Origin: Flavobacterium defluvii
Lineage (GTDB): Bacteria > Bacteroidota > Bacteroidia > Flavobacteriales > Flavobacteriaceae
DNA length: 64,000 nt
Assembly: GCF_900129555.1 (NCBI RefSeq)
Contig: NZ_FQWC01000011.1
Span: 1 to 64,000 of the forward strand
Direction of reading: 5' to 3'
This document shows positions 62,729 to 64,000 of the stretch, piece by piece (within the stretch, counting starts at the first letter, position 1; every line of letters begins with the position of its first letter). The translations under genes and the position numbers were made by a program. The notes below the pieces were generated by a model. It was given only the letters and a program-made list of their open reading frames with translations. It did not search any database and was not told the origin of the DNA.

Positions 62729-64000
62729 TTAAAACCATTTTCGGGTAAAAAGAGTAACTAATGCTTTTGGAGCTAAAGTGATAACAAATCGTATTTTTTC
62801 ATTGTATTTTGGCTGCGAAATTTCCCATCCGTTATTAGAATAAATAGGAAAATACAGCTCAAAATAGTCCGGAACAAGATTTAATCTGATTCCACTGTCA
62901 TAACCAAAATAAATATCTTCGTGTTTGTTTTTCAAAAATCCAACATCGCCATAAACTTCAACCCAGTCCCATAACGCATAACTTCCGTTTAAAGTAGTCA
63001 TCCATTGATTGGCAAATGAAGGATTTAATTTTGATTTAAAACCACCTTCTGAATTTACATATTGCTGACTAAAAAGCCCCGTAGTTTCAGATCTTCCCAA
63101 AATATTATAATCAAATAAATAATCAGTTGGCTTGTCTAAACCAAAACTAAAATAATCAGAATTTGTTGTGTTGTACAAGAAACTTCCGGCAAATAATCGA
63201 AGGTTTAATTTGCGGTTGTTTTCGAATAATCTTCGATATTCAATTTCTGCAGAAACTTTTCCAAAACCACCAGAAAATTGAATGTCAGTCATAAAGTTGA
63301 TATGATTTACCAGTTCAGTTTTTGTATTGACATAACGTGCATCAAAAACAGAATAATTTGGTTTAGAATTATCGGTAATAAAAGCGCTGGCTTCACGATT
63401 TACGATTACTTGTCGAAACAAAATAAGCTGTTTTCTGTTGTCTCTAAAATTTTCTTCGCGAATTCGAAGCTGAACCATCGGATTTAATCGCAGATAAGTG
63501 GCATCTGGTGCGTAATGAAAATAGTTTTGACTTATAGAATAACGTACATTGTACAAAGTGCTGTTTCTGTAAAACTGATTTAAAGAAAAAGCAGATGAAC
63601 CGGAAATTGTTCCCGCTTTTATAGAATACGCCGGATTTATATCAAAAGTAAAAGGTTTGTCTAATATGGTTTTGTTATGAAAACGAATTCCCGGAGTTAT
63701 TCCGTCATAATAATTATACGTAAGCGTTGGAATATATAGTATTTGATTGTAATACGGATCTTCTAAATCTTTAGCAAAATTAAACTTTATCGGACGGTTT
63801 GTAATAACAAGGCTTTTTAATGATTTCCAGTTGTTTCTCTGGTTAAATTCCGGAACTTCATTTTCATAATTGATAACAAGTTTGTCTGCGTTTTTTCGAT
63901 TAAAGTAATAAACAGAATCCGGATTTTTCGGTTCAATCCATTCTTTAAAAACAACACCATTTTTTCTTAAACCATAAACTGGGATTGGAGCATAAATATT
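62729..64000 (-). CDS. DUF5686-family outer-membrane protein (partial, N-terminus beyond window)
   Basis: The frame is open from the right edge to TAA at 62729 (~424 codons). It shows a beta-barrel-like series of strands (SVYYFNRKNADKLVINYEN; YYNQILYIPTLTYNYYDGITPGIRFHNKT; KIRFVITLAPKALVTLFTRKWF at the C-terminus with terminal aromatic). This matches the C-terminal barrel of DUF5686/CarboxypepD-regulatory proteins of Bacteroidota. The apparent start at 63556 is an internal TTG, not the real start. Confidence 0.82.
   Translation of the reverse strand, partial: NIYAPIPVYGLRKNGVVFKEWIEPKNPDSVYYFNRKNADKLVINYENEVPEFNQRNNWKSLKSLVITNRPIKFNFAKDLEDPYYNQILYIPTLTYNYYDGITPGIRFHNKTILDKPFTFDINPAYSIKAGTISGSSAFSLNQFYRNSTLYNVRYSISQNYFHYAPDATYLRLNPMVQLRIREENFRDNRKQLILFRQVIVNREASAFITDNSKPNYSVFDARYVNTKTELVNHINFMTDIQFSGGFGKVSAEIEYRRLFENNRKLNLRLFAGSFLYNTTNSDYFSFGLDKPTDYLFDYNILGRSETTGLFSQQYVNSEGGFKSKLNPSFANQWMTTLNGSYALWDWVEVYGDVGFLKNKHEDIYFGYDSGIRLNLVPDYFELYFPIYSNNGWEISQPKYNEKIRFVITLAPKALVTLFTRKWF

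Noticed and set aside
62729..63556. Complete 275-aa gene at the right edge
   Set aside because: The first codon is an internal TTG and the same frame continues open to the window end with family-like sequence, so the gene is partial.

Overview
The window looks like chromosome of a Flavobacterium-type Bacteroidota (F. johnsoniae-like). It is AT-rich and lacks conserved Shine-Dalgarno sequences. Recognisable promoters fit the TTG-N19/20-TAnnTTTG pattern known from Flavobacterium/Bacteroides. It encodes an SprB-repeat surface adhesin, a fused alpha/beta 2-oxoacid dehydrogenase, a DUF3822-rsmD pair, a histone-H1-like protein and a DUF5686 outer-membrane protein. About 50 protein genes and one structural RNA (RNase P RNA) are supported. 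No tRNA, rRNA, CRISPR array or IS transposase was seen.

Layout. 1-5.6 kb: a very large secreted von Willebrand A / SprB-repeat protein (minus strand, runs off the left edge) containing a tandem array of ten ~246-bp near-identical repeats, preceded by a small secreted protein. 6-9.5 kb: sixA-ppk1-ppx polyphosphate cluster. 9.7-11.5 kb: dnaX, split by an A10 slippery run so that gamma and tau forms are predicted. 11.7-14.3 kb: small membrane/secreted proteins, a BON lipoprotein and a BON-LysM protein. 14.4-15.2 kb: a parDE toxin-antitoxin pair bracketed by direct copies of an intergenic repeat. 15.6-17.2 kb: rnpB and dctA. 17.3-22.4 kb: a 2H phosphoesterase, a porin-amidohydrolase pair, an isochorismatase-family hydrolase and a degenerate receiver-like protein.

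23.2-45.7 kb is the core accessory region: a pectin/uronate utilisation locus. Extracytoplasmic enzymes (GH28, a PL10-CE8 fusion, GH105, GH43, a CE12-like esterase, two alpha/beta-hydrolase esterases, a DUF4861 protein) should cut pectin to galacturonate and unsaturated uronates. A hexuronate-type MFS transporter imports these. KduI/KduD (unsaturated arm) and UxaC/UxaB/UxaA (galacturonate arm) converge on 2-keto-3-deoxygluconate, which KdgK and Eda convert to pyruvate and glyceraldehyde-3-phosphate. A LacI-family regulator sits in the middle. A shared palindrome (TGYAATCGATTACA) lies immediately after the -7 promoter element of the transporter, kduI and GH28 transcripts, and a variant lies upstream of the regulator itself. 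No SusC/SusD pair is present in the window.

46-64 kb is mostly housekeeping: a secreted protein with a collagen-like linker and an unrecognised C-terminal domain, histone H1-like protein, LuxR-type regulator divergent from a serine hydrolase, PfkB kinase, PanE-like reductase, rsmD/DUF3822, RecD-like helicase, YgiD-like dioxygenase, methyltransferase, kdsB, a secreted unknown, the fused E1 dehydrogenase and a partial DUF5686 protein at the right edge. Several families of short palindromic or direct intergenic repeats recur across the window.
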